This document shows, piece after piece, positions 7,488 through 15,010 of a DNA stretch of 20,422 bases (position 1 is its first letter; every line of letters begins with the position of its first letter). Made by a program: the position numbers and the translations under genes. This stretch comes from Spirochaetota bacterium (GTDB lineage: Bacteria; Spirochaetota; UBA4802; JAFGJZ01), in NCBI GenBank assembly GCA_023396665.1, contig JAEWVL010000239.1:1-20422 (forward strand), read 5' to 3'. Under the pieces are notes generated by a model. It saw only the letters and a list, made by a program, of their open reading frames with translations, did not search any database and had not been told where the DNA came from.

Positions 7488-8129
7488 CTACCAGATTAAA
7501 GCGCGAACAATCAGATTGAACACAAAGCGCACCACTTCACCTATCGGAAGAACATTGATATTGAACATCTGCCCGACAACAAGCAGCACAAACAAGCCGG
7601 CCGTGCCCCAGGAAAAAATCTTGTACTCGAGATCTTTCGAAAGATTCAGTTTTTGAAACAGCACGTGGCTGCCGTCAAGCGGAGGGATCGGCAGAATATT
7701 GAACACGAACAAACCCAGATTGATCATCGCAAAAGCCTTTAACACGACGTACATCCACATCACATCAGGATTAGAGCCGCTCAGGGGAAAAAAATGGATG
7801 ACCAGGGCAAAAACAATCGAAAACAAGATTCCCAGAACCAAATTCGTCAGGGGCCCGGCCAGAGCTATCAGCATCGTGTCCCTGCGCGGATTCTTCAGTT
7901 TTGCAGGATTAAACTGCACCGGTTTTGCCCATCCGAAACCGGCAAATACGAGAAAAACCAGACCCATAATATCGATATGCCGAAGCGGATTAAGCGTCAG
8001 TCTGCCCTCATCTTTCGCGGTCGAATCACCGCACCTGTATGATACATACGCATGGGCAAACTCGTGCAGCGTCAGTCCGACTATAACTGCGGGCAGCACC
8101 AGAAATGCCGATACCATTTTATTATTCAT
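7488..8129 (-). CDS. Site-2 protease family zinc metalloprotease (peptidase M50)
   Basis: A 213-residue multi-pass inner-membrane protein of the compact M50 (YwhC-like) group. The zinc motif H-E-F-A-H is at residues 22-26, with catalytic Glu23 in the first membrane helix. The third zinc ligand is Asp152 in 'NILPIPPLDGSH', preceded by the conserved Asn. 'GRLTLNPLRHID' and 'ALAGPLTN' are further family signatures. Site-2 proteases cut membrane-embedded segments of substrate proteins; no substrate such as an anti-sigma factor is encoded nearby, and this short group has no PDZ domain. It is transcribed alone and convergent with adhE, sharing its terminator. GGATGGA precedes the start at a somewhat long distance. 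The family call is firm; the physiological role is open. Confidence 0.9.
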   Translation of the reverse strand: MNNKMVSAFLVLPAVIVGLTLHEFAHAYVSYRCGDSTAKDEGRLTLNPLRHIDIMGLVFLVFAGFGWAKPVQFNPAKLKNPRRDTMLIALAGPLTNLVLGILFSIVFALVIHFFPLSGSNPDVMWMYVVLKAFAMINLGLFVFNILPIPPLDGSHVLFQKLNLSKDLEYKIFSWGTAGLFVLLVVGQMFNINVLPIGEVVRFVFNLIVRALIW

Positions 8130-8408
8130 GATAGTTCCATCCAGAAATTATTCACGGCAAGTTTGCCGCATTCGCTGATATAAATGCCAAATCATAGCTA
8201 TTTTACGCAACTGTTATTCTTTGTAACATTTAATACGGCACTGTTTTCCAAAACAAAAGCTGTTGACAAAGATACGTACGGCGCCCCTTGATGAAGATAC
8301 GGGTTCCCGTTAAAGAAAAAATTATTACTTTTTCACACAATGCGCCGCCCGCCTTGCCTGTCTGAAACGCGGGACACCAATTTTATTATCGGTAATAACA
8401 CAGGTTCA

Positions 8409-10100
8409 ATGATGATCGAAAAGACAATCCGGAAAATAAAGGACAACCCGGTGATCCCGGTTTTGCTGCTCGCGGCAGTACTCTACCTCACGGGAATAAA
8501 CTGGGGACTACCCGGCAAAGAATCATGGTACTCCGATTCGCTCGCCCCCTTTCATCCTCTTCTTGGCTTGACCCGGCTCTTCTCGTTCGGCTATCTGCAC
8601 AAGTACCCGCTCGTACATCAGTTTCTGCTAGCGATCATCAATATCCCCGTCGTCATCGTCGCCCTCTTCGCGTCCGATCCCTCAAACGGTATGAGCATCT
8701 TCAAACTCGTAAACACGCTTCAGCAGACCTCTTTCAGCACCGCGCTCATCTTTGCCGACCGGCTCGTTTCGGTTGCAATGGGCGTCGGCACCGTCTATTA
8801 CATCTATCTGATCACCAAAGAGCTGTTCAGCAGGCGAGCCGCGGTGTTTGCCGCGCTTGTGCTCGTGTGCAACGGCGTTTTCTGCCTGAACGCCCACCTT
8901 GCGAAGGTGGAAGTTCCCTATCTGTTCTGGGGCGCTATTGCTATCTACTATCTTCTGCTCGCCGTTAAAAACGAGAACAAAGACGCGTATATCAAAACAG
9001 CCATATTCGCCACACTCAGTTTCGGCTCAAAGGATCAGGGCTATGCGCTGTTTATTCTGCCCTTTCTGTGGTATCTGATCGTAGAACCGCTCATCAGAAA
9101 CAAGGAAAAAATCTCTCCGGCGAAGGTGCTGCTGCGAAAGAACATGCTGTTTTTCTCGGCCTTTTTCATCGGCGGCACCGTCATCACGCAGAACATGATT
9201 CTCAACTGGAGCGGCTTTGTCTACCGCTTCAAGATTCTCACCGGATGGAACTCCGAACGAAGCAAAGCCTACACCGCCACGATCGCCGGACAAATCGCCC
9301 TGCTTCAGGACATCATCAAAGCGCTTCCCAACAACCAGCAGTTTCCGCTGCCGCTGTTTGTGCTCAGTCTTGCGGGCATCATCATTGTTATTTGCAAGTA
9401 CCGCCACGATCGGAGGCGATTGTCTCTCGGCCTGCTTCCCCTACTGGTTGCCCTGTCCTTTTACATTTTTTTCATTGCGCTGATCAAACAGACCAACCTG
9501 CGCCACCTGATACCGCTGACAATGATGCTGGGTATTTACAGCGGAATGGCAATCGATGTCGCACTGAATAAAGCGAAGGGCTTCGCATCCGTGGCACTAA
9601 AGATTGCCCTGACTGCGGTCTTTATTTATTCCTTCTATTTCAGTCTTTCGGTTTCGCTCAATCTTACAAACGATCTTCGCTACAGCGCCGAGAAATGGAT
9701 GAAAAAGACGATCGCTCCGGGTTCCGTAATCGAGTATTATTCATATTTGCATTATCTGCCGAGATTTCCCGAAGGCACTGTAAGTTATCGGGTAACCGCT
9801 CGCCCTTTTGATCTTGAAAAGCGAAATCCCGATTATATCGTGCTTACATCGCACTATTACCCCCGCTTTATTCGAAAACTTGAGTACGGTGAAGAAGACG
9901 GCCGGGTGAAATCCACAAAGAAGCAGCAGAGTTTTGCGGAAAGCGATATGAGTCAATATATGCCCAAACTTCTGAACGGTGAAACGGACTACGAACTGAT
10001 TAAAAAGTTCACCAGAGAGAAAACCTGGTTCAAGCAGATCACTCATGCACATATATCTCCCAAGCACTTGCTGATTTTTGCCCGAAAGGAGAAGAACTGA
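8409..10100 (+). CDS. GT-C type membrane glycosyltransferase (family 39/ArnT-like)
   Basis: A 563-residue inner-membrane protein with roughly ten or more hydrophobic segments. It is built like dolichyl-phosphate-mannose mannosyltransferases (GT39, PMT) and ArnT: a first membrane helix at about 15-30, an acidic first external loop ('GLPGKESWYSDSLAP') where the family places its catalytic acidic residue, repeated helices to about residue 415, and a soluble C-terminal domain. Such enzymes transfer a sugar from a polyprenyl-phosphate carrier to a lipid or protein on the periplasmic face. Acceptor and donor are not readable. The start was placed at ATG 8409 (ATGATG, upstream CAGG), since the upstream extension to 8340 has no binding site. 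The next gene begins four bases after its stop, indicating one transcript. A TTGACA box at 8263-8268 may belong to its promoter but no good -10 follows. Confidence 0.82.
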   Translation: MMIEKTIRKIKDNPVIPVLLLAAVLYLTGINWGLPGKESWYSDSLAPFHPLLGLTRLFSFGYLHKYPLVHQFLLAIINIPVVIVALFASDPSNGMSIFKLVNTLQQTSFSTALIFADRLVSVAMGVGTVYYIYLITKELFSRRAAVFAALVLVCNGVFCLNAHLAKVEVPYLFWGAIAIYYLLLAVKNENKDAYIKTAIFATLSFGSKDQGYALFILPFLWYLIVEPLIRNKEKISPAKVLLRKNMLFFSAFFIGGTVITQNMILNWSGFVYRFKILTGWNSERSKAYTATIAGQIALLQDIIKALPNNQQFPLPLFVLSLAGIIIVICKYRHDRRRLSLGLLPLLVALSFYIFFIALIKQTNLRHLIPLTMMLGIYSGMAIDVALNKAKGFASVALKIALTAVFIYSFYFSLSVSLNLTNDLRYSAEKWMKKTIAPGSVIEYYSYLHYLPRFPEGTVSYRVTARPFDLEKRNPDYIVLTSHYYPRFIRKLEYGEEDGRVKSTKKQQSFAESDMSQYMPKLLNGETDYELIKKFTREKTWFKQITHAHISPKHLLIFARKEKN

Positions 10101-10104
10101 TCCA

Positions 10105-11088
10105 ATGAAAGCGAAAAAACGCGTCATCATCCCCCTGCTCGCAATTCTCTTTTTGCTGGCTCCCGCTTTGGTCAATACGCTGCTCCATGAGCGCTGGAAA
10201 TCACAGCCGGGAGAGGGTAAATACGTGAGAGCCGGCGAAAGAAATATTTTTACACACTGTGTCGGCAATGGCCCTATCACGATCCTTATCGAAGCGGACA
10301 GCGGTTCCACGACTGCGGAATGGAAGGCGCTCAGCGCCATGCTGGCAAAAGACTACCGCGTCATCACATATGACAGGGCTGGTTACGGCCGCAGCGATTC
10401 TTCACTTCCGCGAAACACCGAAGCGGTGACGGGCGATCTGGAGTCGGTACTGAGAGCCTACGATGTTGATACGTTTTACGGAATCGGCCACGGGATGGGC
10501 TCGCTGATCCTCGAGCACTACGCCGCAAGAAATACTCAACGCGTACTCGGTCTTGTGCTGTGCGAAGCGCTCAGCGCCGATTATGAGAGAATGAAAAAGG
10601 AGATTGACGCGGTATATTACACCAACCTCTACGACAGGGTTCCCGGTTTAAAAATCGGAAAAATCATCGCCGCGCTCGGCTATGTCAGAATCTGGAATGC
10701 GGTCCCCTACGAAAAGGTTCCGGCAGAAGCCAGACATGATATAATGGAAAATTTTTCTTCGCCTTCGATGTACGACAGCTATCTGGTCGAACTGCGGACC
10801 TTGCGCAAGGAACTGGCACAATCGGTGTCACTCAACAGCCGCGTGGATATACCCGCACTGGTACTTCATCACAACAGTTCCCGGTATCAGGCGCAGCTTC
10901 GCTCCTACACCATCCCCTGGAATCTTGCTGAGGACTTCGAAAAAATTCTTCTTTCGATGAGTCAAAATACCGCCGCACGCTACCCCAAGGGAAAGGTTCT
11001 GTTCTCGAAGACGGCGAGCCAGAACCTGCACATAGAAGACCCCGCTTTTATTGCTGAATCGTTTCAGCAATTGATAGAGGCGAAATAG
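10105..11088 (+). CDS. Membrane-anchored alpha/beta-hydrolase-fold protein lacking the catalytic serine
   Basis: A 327-residue protein with an N-terminal signal anchor (residues 7-27) and a periplasmic alpha/beta-hydrolase domain. The fold is clear: 'VITYDRAGYGRSD' (86-98) and the nucleophile-elbow strand at 124-133. The elbow reads G-H-G-M-G (128-132), so Gly130 (codon GGG at 10492-10494) stands where the Ser nucleophile belongs. The usual acid position after strand 7 reads 'IPALVLHHNS', without Asp. A late His (309, 'LHIEDP') is retained. It is therefore probably a non-catalytic member or uses a different chemistry. It follows the glycosyltransferase by four bases, so the two are probably co-translated and may act on the same envelope glycolipid. 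AAAGGAG lies 14 bases upstream, within the previous gene's end. The start is the only ATG fitting a signal anchor. Confidence 0.85.
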   Translation: MKAKKRVIIPLLAILFLLAPALVNTLLHERWKSQPGEGKYVRAGERNIFTHCVGNGPITILIEADSGSTTAEWKALSAMLAKDYRVITYDRAGYGRSDSSLPRNTEAVTGDLESVLRAYDVDTFYGIGHGMGSLILEHYAARNTQRVLGLVLCEALSADYERMKKEIDAVYYTNLYDRVPGLKIGKIIAALGYVRIWNAVPYEKVPAEARHDIMENFSSPSMYDSYLVELRTLRKELAQSVSLNSRVDIPALVLHHNSSRYQAQLRSYTIPWNLAEDFEKILLSMSQNTAARYPKGKVLFSKTASQNLHIEDPAFIAESFQQLIEAK

Positions 11089-11141
11089 CGCTCATCGCTT
11101 ACCCGAAAAGCAGGTAGATGAAATACGGGTGATTGCCGCGA

Positions 11142-11408
11142 TCAAAGCGCGTTTTCTCTCGGGCTGCGACTGTCATCTTCCGCATTCTTCTCGTCGCAGC
11201 CCGACAGGCATTCTGCATTATGCTGTTTACATTGGTTGCAGCAATCATCGATCATTTCAGTGTTTTCATGCTCCAGCGAACAATCTTCTCTGCATTCACG
11301 CAAGTTTTCAACACAATGATCCACACACTCATCATAATCAAAATCATCACAAAACAACAACAGCATGAGCCCCGCACAGATCGGTACAAACCGGATTACC
11401 CTGTTCAT
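11142..11408 (-). CDS. Small cysteine-rich lipoprotein with duplicated CX3C-X6-CX3C motif
   Basis: An 88-residue acidic protein. Residues 1-19 are a lipoprotein signal (M-N-R start, core 'LMLLLF') with the modified Cys at 20. The mature part carries eight further regularly spaced cysteines plus Cys57: 28, 32, 39, 43 and 56, 60, 67, 71, that is, two copies of C-X3-C-X6-C-X3-C separated by 12 residues. The sequence between is rich in Glu, Asp and Asn and looks helical, so it would fold as a helical hairpin laced by disulfides (28-71, 32-67, 39-60, 43-56 in the simplest model). No family is recognised. GGGGAGGG lies nine bases before the start, good support for a real gene, and the opposite-strand frame has neither signal nor binding site. 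It is convergent with the hydrolase gene, 53 bases away. Possible roles (metal or redox binding, envelope defence) are speculation. Confidence 0.78.
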   Translation of the reverse strand: MNRVIRFVPICAGLMLLLFCDDFDYDECVDHCVENLRECREDCSLEHENTEMIDDCCNQCKQHNAECLSGCDEKNAEDDSRSPRENAL

Positions 11409-11933
11409 TCCCGTTATCCCTCCCCAACGAAGAAAGCAAACAGCCTTATCAACTCATAACTTCCATAAGAAAATTTCCAGCCTAATTTGTTTCCTAGAGA
11501 TACATATTCTGCGCTGTTTTCTGGTTGTTTCCATATTATCTGCTTACCGTAGCTTATACGGGCAAAACTGCAGATACTTCAGTATCGTTATCCGCGAGCG
11601 TCTGAAACGAGATTGCTTTCTTTGAAAACTTATTTTCGTAAGTTCTTTATTGACCAGGCAATTAATTAGTTGCTTTTTAAAACGACTATTTTAAGATGGA
11701 AGCAGATAAAGGTAGAGCGTCCCGTATCCCCCCTTTATCTTTTGCCGTGTGATCGAAGTGATAAAATAATCGCAGGTGCTGATTATTCGAAGTTACCTGA
11801 TGAAAAAGCTGATATTTTAAGGTGCGCCCGGGTGCTTTTCAGTAAAAAAATGTATACAGACCCGGGTATTTACCAATATATAAAACTGTGACTTATAAAA
11901 ACGAATAAAACACAATAAGGAAGGACAAACAAT
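11409..11933. other. Long leader region of the xylose-isomerase-like gene
   Basis: No supported gene. It contains one CGTATCCCCCC motif (11723-11733), an isolated match to the right arm of the dispersed repeat (around 11783-11798, no partner arm found), and an inverted repeat CCCGGGT (11827-11833) / ACCCGGG (11860-11866) that may form a hairpin in the 5' leader. A TATAAA box at 11894-11899 has only a weak -35 partner. Confidence 0.5.
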
Positions 11934-13136
11934 ATGAAAAGACAGCTTTCCATGCCTTTTTGGTGCGTTAAGAGCACTTGCGGCGACCCCTTCGGCGGTT
12001 CTGTAATGGACAGTATCAGTGCGCTTGAGGCTTGCGACATTCTCTGTGATGCGAAAAAAGAAGGCCTTATCGATTTAACCTCCACTCATGACGACGACAT
12101 CGTTACATGGGATCCCATGAACCCCATGGACGATCAGGATCCTTCAAGCGAATGCTACAAAACCATTCACGCGCTGAAAGAGAAAATGGATAAAGTCGGC
12201 CTCAAAATGATCATGGTTACCTGCAGTCTGCACGGCGACAAGCTGTTCAGAAACGGTGGTCTTACCAATCCCGATCCGGATATTCGCGCGCTTGCGGCTC
12301 AGAAAGTAATGCGCACGCTTCGTATCGGTAACTTTTTCGGCGCCGAATATTTCACCTACTGGGTTGCCCGTGACGGTTTCGAGACTCAGTTCGCGGTCGA
12401 CTGGAAGACTCCCTATAAATACATCGAAAACGGCCTCAACCTTGCAACCCGTTACATCAAGGAAAATAAACTTTCCATCAAATACTGTACTATCGAGCCG
12501 AAACCCAACGAACCTCGCGGCGAGATGTATCTTGCCACAACCGGTCATGCACTTGGCCTTATCAGCCGGCTTGAAGATCCTTCAATGTGGGGTGTCAATC
12601 CCGAGCTTCTGCAGCACGAGGGTATGACAAATCTTTCCGCCGCTAACGCCGCGGGCATGGCGATCAACGCCGGCAAGCTTCCTTTTCTGCACATCGGTAA
12701 CCAGAAAGCGGGTCAGTTCGACAACGACAGCCCTACGCTTACCGGCATGGACGGCCTCAAAGAGATGATCGGTCTGGGCTGGATTCTCGAGAAGCTGGAC
12801 TGGAAAGGTCACATTGAGTTTGACAACCATCTTCTTCGTACCGACGCCGCTCCGGGAGACAGCAATAAAATCCAGCTTCGCAAAGACTTTGTCAAGTTCA
12901 ACGTGGAAAGCTGGCGCATGGTCGAGAAAAAGGCCGAGCAGCTTGCAACGAACAAGGATCTCGACAAGATTCGCGCAACGGTTCTGGGAAAAGATTCGCC
13001 CATGACAAAATCTCTCGAATCTTACGATCTGAACGCTATTCAGAACGCAAAGATCGACTACAAGAAACTGGTCGAGACTCCAACTTCGAACGCGAATATC
13101 GACATGGCTTTCAACAAGGCCATTCTCGGACTGTAA
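11934..13136 (+). CDS. Xylose-isomerase-family TIM-barrel sugar isomerase, divergent
   Basis: A 400-residue protein related to class I (actinobacterial-type) xylose isomerases. Shared landmarks: 'THDDDIV' (catalytic His52, Asp55), 'IEPKPNEPRGE' (metal ligand Glu188, Lys190), 'TTGHALG', 'GVNPELLQHEGM' (Glu224, His228, with one residue inserted relative to E-V-G-H), 'FDNDSP' (Asp263, Asp265) and 'RTD' near 302. Differences: the Asp ligand of 'HID' is Gly255 in 'LHIGN' with the following loop two residues shorter, the last ligand region reads H-I-E-F-D rather than H-F-D-F, and the substrate-pocket Phe is His100. It probably isomerises an aldose/ketose pair, but substrate and metal site may differ from XylA. 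AAGGAAGGA lies eight bases upstream of the ATG. It is monocistronic with a long leader and a strong terminator, suggesting high expression. No xylulokinase or sugar transporter is nearby. Confidence 0.82.
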   Translation: MKRQLSMPFWCVKSTCGDPFGGSVMDSISALEACDILCDAKKEGLIDLTSTHDDDIVTWDPMNPMDDQDPSSECYKTIHALKEKMDKVGLKMIMVTCSLHGDKLFRNGGLTNPDPDIRALAAQKVMRTLRIGNFFGAEYFTYWVARDGFETQFAVDWKTPYKYIENGLNLATRYIKENKLSIKYCTIEPKPNEPRGEMYLATTGHALGLISRLEDPSMWGVNPELLQHEGMTNLSAANAAGMAINAGKLPFLHIGNQKAGQFDNDSPTLTGMDGLKEMIGLGWILEKLDWKGHIEFDNHLLRTDAAPGDSNKIQLRKDFVKFNVESWRMVEKKAEQLATNKDLDKIRATVLGKDSPMTKSLESYDLNAIQNAKIDYKKLVETPTSNANIDMAFNKAILGL

Positions 13137-13160
13137 GAGAATTTCATTGTATTATAACTA

Positions 13161-13193
13161 AAAAAGCCGCCGTAGCGATACGGCGGCTTTTTT
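13161..13193. terminator. Strong bidirectional intrinsic terminator
   Basis: GCCGCCGTA (13166-13174) pairs perfectly with TACGGCGGC (13179-13187) around a GCGA (GNRA) tetraloop, flanked by five A and six T. It ends the isomerase-like gene 24 bases after its stop and can also end the convergent beta-propeller gene on the minus strand. Confidence 0.95.
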
Positions 13194-13268
13194 ATGTGTA
13201 GACTGTCATTTTAAAAAAAGCTATCAGCAATTCAGATTAACATGCTTTTCACCATTGCTCAGCGGCCT

Positions 13269-13351
13269 GGAAACTCTAAAACCAATCTTCGCAAGTCGAA
13301 CCTCAAATAATACCGATAAGGCGATTCCCTTAACTAATCGAGGTTCTCTAT
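13269..13351 (+). repeat. Dispersed hairpin repeat, copy C (internally deleted)
   Basis: It starts like the other copies (GGAAACTCTAAAACC, then AATCTTCGCAAGTCGAACC), continues to CCCTTAA, then jumps to the right arm (ATCGAGGTTC). It is 83 bases long, so about 110 bases of core are missing compared with copies B and D. The right arm overlaps the end of the minus-strand beta-propeller gene and provides its last codons and stop. Confidence 0.65.
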
Positions 13352-14518
13352 AGCAATTTTTGTGACAAGATCCGCCTTCAGCAGCACTTCTTCAGACATA
13401 TCCTTGTTTATTTTAATCAGATATTTCCCGTTCGAAAAAACTATCTCTCCCTGCGCGCTGACATCGTAATCAAGTACGCCCCTGCGAAGGCAAACCGTTT
13501 TCCCCGAAGCGTCGCGTCGCATCAGCTCCCAGTTTCGCGGCGCTATTCCCGGATACTTGTCGCCGCTGCGCCGGTTGCGCTGCAAATTCTTCTGCGCATG
13601 AATGATATTGCCGTTGATAAAAACCGTCTTCTCATCGAGTTCCCTGCTCTTAACGTTGACTCCATCTCTGCTGCGCAATGGGGTTCCCGTGAAACGAATG
13701 GCAAAGAAATTAAAATACGAATAAATCGCCCGCAGAAGTCTGAAGGGTATCAGAAAAATATCAATGATATCGGTCAGCGGATTGCCCCGCCCGGCCGCGT
13801 ATCCCGAAGGCCGTTTCAGATAATACAGATTGCCAAGTGCATCCAGTTTGGGCAGAAGGCAGTCATGGTTGGCGAGGCTCACCACTTCTTCGATTTCACC
13901 GTTTGACAGATCAAAGCGGTTGATTGTACTGCTGCCGTAAGCGGAGAAGTTGCCTCCGTAGTCCCTGCCCACTGGAATGGAGTTGTAATACAGCTCATCG
14001 TCTTTCAGTGGGTTCCAGAACGCATTCTCGTCGAGACAGTCACCTTCGGTAATTTCGCGGTAACGCGATTCCCTGTTGTCGAACAGCGCAAGCCGCTTCT
14101 CGATTGCCTTGTGCTGTACCGAGAACACACCCCTGTTCTGTTTGCGATTATAGCAGACACCGGAGAAAAAGCGATCAGTGTCATGCACAAGATGGCCCTC
14201 TGTTGACTGTGATCCATCCATTTTCTTGATGAGTATCGCCGACGAGTTCTCGATATTGGCAACGTAGATCAGCTCATCCCGAGCGATCTGCGACAAAGCG
14301 CTGATACTGTAATCTTTTTTTTCTGTGATACCGGCCCGCTGCATCTTGATCTCATCACCCCGAAACGCCGCTCCGGTTCCTGATAGTTTCCATTCGTTTC
14401 TTCGCTGAATCTGCTCCGCGTTCTGCAGATATTTTTTTATGTATTGGCTTTCATACCAGCTGACGGCCCCGTTCTCACACACGCCGATTGCGGCTTCTTT
14501 TGCGATATAGACTTTCAT
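13334..14518 (-). CDS. Uncharacterised beta-propeller-like protein
   Basis: A 394-residue protein of no recognised family. Repeated short beta-rich units ('LIYVANIENSSAILIKK', 'ELYYNSIPV', 'INRFDLSNGEIEEV', 'LGNLYYLKRP', 'KYLIKINKDM') suggest a TolB/WD40-like propeller. There is no signal peptide. A hydrophobic, aromatic-rich insert at about residues 250-277 ('IFLIPFRLLRAIYSYFNFF') could be a membrane-contacting helix within the otherwise soluble protein. GGAGA lies seven bases upstream of the ATG at 14518. The gene is alone on the minus strand, convergent with the isomerase-like gene, and bracketed by repeat copies C (overlapping its stop codon) and D (upstream). The function is unknown; a scaffold or sensor role would fit the fold only in general terms. 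Confidence 0.75.
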   Translation of the reverse strand: MKVYIAKEAAIGVCENGAVSWYESQYIKKYLQNAEQIQRRNEWKLSGTGAAFRGDEIKMQRAGITEKKDYSISALSQIARDELIYVANIENSSAILIKKMDGSQSTEGHLVHDTDRFFSGVCYNRKQNRGVFSVQHKAIEKRLALFDNRESRYREITEGDCLDENAFWNPLKDDELYYNSIPVGRDYGGNFSAYGSSTINRFDLSNGEIEEVVSLANHDCLLPKLDALGNLYYLKRPSGYAAGRGNPLTDIIDIFLIPFRLLRAIYSYFNFFAIRFTGTPLRSRDGVNVKSRELDEKTVFINGNIIHAQKNLQRNRRSGDKYPGIAPRNWELMRRDASGKTVCLRRGVLDYDVSAQGEIVFSNGKYLIKINKDMSEEVLLKADLVTKIAIENLD

Positions 14519-14747
14519 CGGTCTCTCCGGTTAAATGAATAGATACGCGGGCGGCAGCCCCCGTCAGTCACCTGCCGCTATTATGTTCAGGGCGATACAC
14601 GAGCCCCGTCAATCTCTTTTCAAAAAAGTGTAAACGGCTTCACGACTGCATTGTATTTTTACGGGGGGATACGAACTGCTGAAATCGCCGTGTGCGCTTT
14701 CACAGTTCTGATGTGATTACAATAGACAAATGAAAAACTCATCTGCG
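14519..14747. other. Intergenic region upstream of the beta-propeller gene
   Basis: No gene seen. It holds one exact GGGGGGATACG motif at 14663-14673, about 145 bases upstream of the minus-strand start. No convincing -35/-10 pair was found for either direction. Confidence 0.5.
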
Positions 14748-14941
14748 GGAATCTCTGAAAAATAATCTTCGCAACTCGAACCTTGAATAATATCGATAAG
14801 GTGGTTCTCTTAACTACATCCGTTTAAATTCTCCCCTCGCGTTTCATTGAGTTTTAAGAACCGCAAGGTGCACAGATCATATGTTATGGCTGCAAAAAAT
14901 CGGTTAAATCATTACGGGTACTCTTATTCGAGGCGTCCTAT
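14748..14941 (+). repeat. Dispersed hairpin repeat, copy D
   Basis: A near full-length copy, aligning end to end with the reverse complement of copy B (shared blocks include AATCTTCGCAACTCGAACC, GGTTC-CTTAA, GAACCGCAAG and TTATTCGAGG). The paired arms are CCTTGAATAA (14781-14790) and TTATTCGAGG (14924-14933); the single departure from Watson-Crick pairing is a U-G wobble in RNA. It ends about 40 bases before the -35 box of the Rrf2 gene. Confidence 0.7.
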
Positions 14942-14981
14942 TGTTATTCGCTTTAACTTCTCAAATAATTATAGATATCTC

Positions 14982-15010
14982 TTGACAAATATACTGTAAT
15001 CACATATGTT
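14982..15010 (+). promoter_or_regulatory. Promoter of the Rrf2 regulator gene
   Basis: TTGACA (14982-14987), a 17-base spacer, and TATGTT (15005-15010). The -10 box lies inside the palindromic operator at 14994-15014, so binding of a repressor would block the promoter. The predicted start of transcription is about 15017, giving a short leader with the AAGGA binding site. Confidence 0.7.

Noticed and set aside
8263..8291. Promoter for the glycosyltransferase gene starting at TTGACA
   Set aside because: No acceptable -10 box at 16-18 bases, so only the -35-like hexamer is visible.
11133..11459. 108-residue plus-strand frame opposite the cysteine-rich lipoprotein
   Set aside because: No signal or binding site; the minus-strand frame has a strong binding site, a lipobox and regular cysteine spacing, so this is its shadow.
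11783..11798. Match to the right arm of the dispersed repeat (ATTATTCGAAGTTACC)
   Set aside because: No left arm or left block was found nearby, so a fifth copy is not supported.
11670..11891. 73-residue plus-strand open frame before the isomerase-like gene
   Set aside because: No ribosome binding site, no recognisable fold, and it crosses the motif, hairpin and promoter-like sequences of a leader region.
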